Source: Haloplanus litoreus (lineage in GTDB: Archaea > Halobacteriota > Halobacteria > Halobacteriales > Haloferacaceae). Taken from it: 64,000 nucleotides of DNA. This document shows positions 60,890 to 64,000 of the stretch, piece by piece. The notes beneath the pieces were generated by a model that made no database searches, had not been told where the DNA came from, and saw only the letters and a program-made list of their open reading frames with translations. Both the position numbers and the translations under genes were made by a program. Each line of letters begins with the position of its first letter. Position 1 is the stretch's first letter. Location of the stretch: assembly GCF_042677945.1 (NCBI RefSeq), contig NZ_JBHUDN010000001.1; one strand, given 5' to 3'.

Positions 60890-61678
60890 ATGGACGACCC
60901 GGTGTTACTGACGGGCGCGGGCGGACGCGTCGGGCAAGCCATCCTCCACGGGATCGGTGAGGCCCACGAGTGGCGGCTGCTCGACCGGGAACCGCTGTCG
61001 AGCGACCGCCTCCCGCCGGGCGTGGCCGACGACGACGTCGTCGTCGCGGACGTGACCGATGCCGACGCGATGGTCGACGCGATGGACGGCGTCGGCGCCG
61101 TGATCCACCTCGCAGGTGATCCCCGACCGGAGGCGCCCTGGAACTCCGTGCTGGAGAACAACATCGACGGCACGCAGACGGTGTTCGCGGCGGCGGTCGA
61201 AGCGGGGGTCGAGAAGGTCGCGTTCGCCTCCTCGAACCACGCCGTCTCCGCCTACGAAACCGACGAACGAACGCCCGAGATGTACCGTTCGGACGACGAC
61301 TTCCGGCTCGACGGGAGCGAACTCCCCCGTCCCGGCAACCTCTACGGCGTGAGCAAGGCCGCGGGCGAGACGCTCGGCCGCTACTATCACGACGCCGAGG
61401 GCCTCTCCGTGGTGTGTGTCCGCATCGGCAACCTCACCGGGGGGCACCCGCCCCGGAACTACGAGCGCGGCCAGGCGATGTGGCTCTCGCACCGCGACTG
61501 TGCCCACCTCTTCGACCGCTGTATCCGTGCCGAGTACGACTACGAAATCGTCTACGGTATCTCCGACAACGAACGCAAGTACTACTCCATCGAGCGCGCG
61601 AAAGAGGTACTGGGCTACGACCCCAAAGACGACTCCGCCGAGTACACGCTCGACGGGGAACCGAAAGACGGGGCGTAA
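60890..61678 (+). CDS. azf: NAD-dependent glucose-6-phosphate dehydrogenase-like (Azf) SDR protein
   Basis: A 262-residue extended SDR enzyme. VLLTGAGGRVGQAILHGIGE is the NAD loop, VIHLAGDPRPEAPWNSVLEN the substrate region, YGVSKAAGETLG (about 147) the YxxxK site. Close to uronate dehydrogenases and to haloarchaeal Azf, which starts the oxidative pentose phosphate path. Choice between the two is based on haloarchaeal resemblance only. Confidence 0.78.
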   Translation: MDDPVLLTGAGGRVGQAILHGIGEAHEWRLLDREPLSSDRLPPGVADDDVVVADVTDADAMVDAMDGVGAVIHLAGDPRPEAPWNSVLENNIDGTQTVFAAAVEAGVEKVAFASSNHAVSAYETDERTPEMYRSDDDFRLDGSELPRPGNLYGVSKAAGETLGRYYHDAEGLSVVCVRIGNLTGGHPPRNYERGQAMWLSHRDCAHLFDRCIRAEYDYEIVYGISDNERKYYSIERAKEVLGYDPKDDSAEYTLDGEPKDGA

Positions 61679-61738
61679 CGCCCTCGCGGATTGGTTCCGA
61701 GGCGAAAACTACACTTTCCCGAGGACGGATACGTGCGT

Positions 61739-61822
61739 ATGGACCGCCAGCAGGTCATCGCCCTCGTGTTCGTGTTCCTCATGCTGTTCTCGTCGCTCGC
61801 GTACGCCGTCTCGTTGTTCTGA
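61739..61822 (+). CDS. 27-aa single-span membrane microprotein
   Basis: MDRQQVIALVFVFLMLFSSL followed by AYAVSLF: a charged start and one hydrophobic span, 61 bp after the Azf-like gene. An ACACTTTCCC patch lies about 25 nt upstream. Its length and shape suggest a conserved haloarchaeal small membrane protein. Unknown role. Confidence 0.5.
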   Translation: MDRQQVIALVFVFLMLFSSLAYAVSLF

Positions 61823-62014
61823 GCGGCGACGGGAGCCACACCGCTCGGGACCGTCGGGAGATGTGGGGCCGTCGTCGGTGCCGTCGACGGCCGTGACAGC
61901 GGGGACGAGCGGTCGGAACGACCCCGGCCGCCTCGGTCCCCGGCCGACGGTTCGCCAGCCGACGACGATAGGCGCGCCAGTCCCGAATTCGAATGCGCCG
62001 ATGCGACGTGATCG

Positions 62015-62635
62015 TCACTCCGTCTCGAACAGCCCGTCGACGTCCGTGTACTCCCGGTCCCGGCGCTCGACGTGTTCCGCGAGTCGCCGATACACCAGGT
62101 CCCGGTGGGCTGTAGCGGTCACGAACTCTAGGAGCGTCGTCGTGAACAGCGTTCGCTCTCCGCCCTCGATTTCCTCGCGGGCGAACGCGACGGCCCGGTC
62201 GACCACCTCGGCGTCGTAGTCGTACTCCGCGGCCAGCGCCGCGGCCGCCTCGGCAGCCGCCTCGAACCGCAAGTCCGCGAGTTCGAGGACGTGCCCCTCG
62301 TGACGGATCGGTGGGGGGCGACGACGTTCGGCGACGGCGGGGTCGGCCGCGAGCGTCGCGAGCGCGCGCCGAAGCGGGGCGACGGCGACCCCGCGATACG
62401 GCGAATCGAGGCCGTCGAAGTAGTCGCCGGCACTGTCCGCGAGGCCAGCGGCACCGCTCCAGTTACGGGTGCGGGCGTGGTGGATAGCCGCGGTAAGCTG
62501 GACGAGGCCGTGGAGAAACCGCTCGTCGTCGGTGCCGTCCGAGAGGCCGAGCCACACGTCCTCCCACGGGTCGTGGGCTGCGTGGTACTCGCCGTCGTTG
62601 TAGAGGGCGATGCCGGCCCGGAGCGCCGCGTCCAT
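62015..62635 (-). CDS. DUF309 family protein
   Basis: A 206-residue helical protein. LRAGIALYNDGEYHAAHDPW, then EDVW and LHGLVQLTAAIHHARTRNWS are the DUF309 signature (WE.W, QG..Q.AAA.HH). The family is of unknown function. The C-terminus EFVTATAHRDLVYRRLAEHV is an extra helical region. Confidence 0.85.
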   Translation of the reverse strand: MDAALRAGIALYNDGEYHAAHDPWEDVWLGLSDGTDDERFLHGLVQLTAAIHHARTRNWSGAAGLADSAGDYFDGLDSPYRGVAVAPLRRALATLAADPAVAERRRPPPIRHEGHVLELADLRFEAAAEAAAALAAEYDYDAEVVDRAVAFAREEIEGGERTLFTTTLLEFVTATAHRDLVYRRLAEHVERRDREYTDVDGLFETE

Positions 62636-62685
62636 GGGGTCGATTCGAGCGGGAGACACTAAACGGATTCGCGGCGGTGCCGGAG

Positions 62686-64000
62686 CTACTGGGTCACCGA
62701 CGACGTGAGGAAGGGGTCCCAACGGGCGTCGACGACGGCGTCGCCGCTCCCGGACGGCGTCGCGCCAGTCTCGGGATCGGTGAACGACCCCGACGGCCCG
62801 CTTGCGGCCCCCCACCAGTTCCGGCGGGCGTCGACGGTGCCGCCGCCGTAGTTGGCGACGCCAGCGCGCGTACTGTCCACGAAGTCGTTGCGGCGGGCGA
62901 CGGCGTCGGTGCCGAGGGTCGCGAAGCCGAGTTCGTTCGCGGACAGGCGGTTCTCCGAGAGGGTGACGTCGGCGGCGTTGTAGCCGATGACGCCGGTCGC
63001 GACGTTCGTCTCGGGCGTGTAGACGTTGTCCGTGACGACGTTCCGCGAGAGGGAGCCGACCGCGCCGAAGGAGACCTGGATACCGTTCTGGCCGTTCACG
63101 TCCGTCGGTCCGCGCCCGGTCACCGTCGTGTCCGTGACGACCAGGGTCAACCCCTGCCCGTCGCCGACGATGCCCACCTTCTGGTAGTCGTGGACGGCCG
63201 AGTCGTGGACGCCGACTCGCCGGGACGTGCCGTCGGTGTTGAAGACGGTGATGCCGTTGCCGTGTTGGGCGCCGGAGAACGGATCGTTGGCGGTGCGGGT
63301 CGTCTCGACGTCGACGATCCGGCCGCTCCCGTTCCGGAACCCGATGCCGTCGAACTGGTAGTTGCCGGCGGCGTTGTTCGCGCCGTCGACGGTCAGGCCA
63401 CAGAGGGTCGCCTCGACGCCGTCGACGAAGACGACCGGATACTGCGTCGCCGTCCCACCGCCTGTCCGATCCGGACGGTCGTAGGAGACGGCGAGCGTCT
63501 CCGGCGACTCGACGACCGTTTCGTCCGGACCCGCGCCGACGAGGGTGAGCGGTCGGTCGATCACGACCTGTTCGACGTACGTGCCGGCGCTGATCTTGAT
63601 TACGTCGCCCGGGGCGGCGGCGTCGACGGCGGTCTGGATGGAGTCGCCGGGGGTGACGACGGCGTCGGCGAAGGGCGCGGCCGATCCGTCGTTGGCCGCG
63701 CACTGTTCGGTGGCGAATCCGAGGGTGAACTGCACGCTGTCGGACTGGACCTCGTTGGCCTGATCGACCGGGAGCGACCACCGCAAGCCGACGTGGCTGG
63801 TGGATTCGGCCGCGAAGCAGTCGCGCGTCGCCGTCGACGGATCGGCGTCGAGTGCGAGCCCGCCGTCCAGCCGACAGAGGACGGTCCGGAGCGTTCCCTC
63901 GACGATAGTGGTCTCGTCGGTCTCCTGTCGGTTGTCGCCGTCGTCGTACCAGAGGGTCGCGTCGATCCGGTCGAGGAGGTCGCTCTCGCGGTCGGCCGGC
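62686..64000 (-). CDS. beta-helix surface protein with SipW/TasA-like N-terminal domain (partial)
   Basis: At least 438 residues; the N-terminus lies beyond the right edge. The visible start has LWYDDGDNRQETDETTIVEG and later LRWSLPVDQANEVQSDSVQF then TLGFATEQC, the pattern of haloarchaeal SipW-dependent (CalY/TasA-like) surface proteins. From about residue 100 it is a right-handed beta-helix with PbH1 repeats (GDSIQTAVDAAAPGDVIKIS, NGSGRIVDVETTRTAN, RVGVHDSAVHDYQKVGIVGD) and RRNWWGAASGPSG at the end. It is probably exported. Confidence 0.82.
   Translation of the reverse strand, partial: PADRESDLLDRIDATLWYDDGDNRQETDETTIVEGTLRTVLCRLDGGLALDADPSTATRDCFAAESTSHVGLRWSLPVDQANEVQSDSVQFTLGFATEQCAANDGSAAPFADAVVTPGDSIQTAVDAAAPGDVIKISAGTYVEQVVIDRPLTLVGAGPDETVVESPETLAVSYDRPDRTGGGTATQYPVVFVDGVEATLCGLTVDGANNAAGNYQFDGIGFRNGSGRIVDVETTRTANDPFSGAQHGNGITVFNTDGTSRRVGVHDSAVHDYQKVGIVGDGQGLTLVVTDTTVTGRGPTDVNGQNGIQVSFGAVGSLSRNVVTDNVYTPETNVATGVIGYNAADVTLSENRLSANELGFATLGTDAVARRNDFVDSTRAGVANYGGGTVDARRNWWGAASGPSGSFTDPETGATPSGSGDAVVDARWDPFLTSSVTQ

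Noticed and set aside
1..64000. CRISPR arrays, insertion sequences, integrases and restriction systems
   Set aside because: No regularly spaced repeats, transposase motifs, tyrosine recombinase signature or restriction enzymes were seen on either strand.

Overview
The window is a piece of a high-GC haloarchaeal chromosome. The evidence is the very acidic proteome, archaeal information-processing genes (TBP, aIF6, eIF1A, thermosome, SRP54/FtsY, PriL, Hjc, Rio1), a tRNA with an archaeal bulge-helix-bulge intron, twin-arginine lipoproteins with haloarchaeal lipoboxes, and leaderless promoters whose A/T-rich box lies 27-30 nt before the start codon with no Shine-Dalgarno. The genus cannot be fixed from sequence alone. 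Most of the window is ordinary core chromosome. There is no intact insertion sequence, prophage or CRISPR array.

Layout. 0.1-9.3 kb: pterin dehydratase, FKBP isomerase, MutL, a PfkB kinase, a lipoprotein, a small membrane protein translationally coupled to a Hanks-type kinase, a decayed stretch ending at tRNA-Phe, a 43-aa zinc finger and a proteasome-like protein. 9.3-12.2 kb: a tightly packed translation/secretion operon read leftward (L39e, L31e, aIF6, L18Ae, prefoldin alpha, FtsY). 13-17 kb: ThpR, TPR protein, DUF424 protein, lipoprotein, SufS. 17.4-26.5 kb: leftward genes, mostly with their own promoters (thermosome, KH protein, Rio1, eIF1A, TyrS, DUF2391, DUF460, UspA, RNase Z). 27-33 kb: RFC-like ATPase, phosphatidylserine decarboxylase, and a complete TAXI-TRAP transporter. 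33-45 kb: tRNA m2G10 methyltransferase, TBP, CPBP protease, HisG, two lipoproteins, SAH/MTA recycling pair, Hjc, SWIM protein, PriL. 45-52.9 kb: PriCT-like protein, intron-containing tRNA-Arg, kinase/RNA-binding pair, gamma carbonic anhydrase, MgtE pair, SRP54. 53-64 kb: a lipoprotein broken by an assembly gap, tRNA-Val, DUF192 protein, soluble chemotaxis transducer, ABC exporter, ArfB-like and MptD-like pterin/flavin enzymes, Azf-like glucose-6-phosphate dehydrogenase, DUF309, and a beta-helix protein running off the right edge.

The most notable non-gene signal is a family of seven imperfect palindromes of about 85 bp between genes. In six of them an outer arm begins with the stop codon (TGA) of an adjacent gene. 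Other points: a perfect BHB intron in tRNA-Arg(UCU); a zinc-finger/PriCT-like protein near PriL; a proteasome-beta homologue with no lysine at all; an RFC small-subunit homologue with an altered Walker B; a SHOCT-domain gene broken by a 17-bp tandem duplication and other frameshifts; and remnants of an SDR gene, a possible TrkA-like gene and tRNA-Phe 3' ends. I did not find a clear new defence or mobile system.
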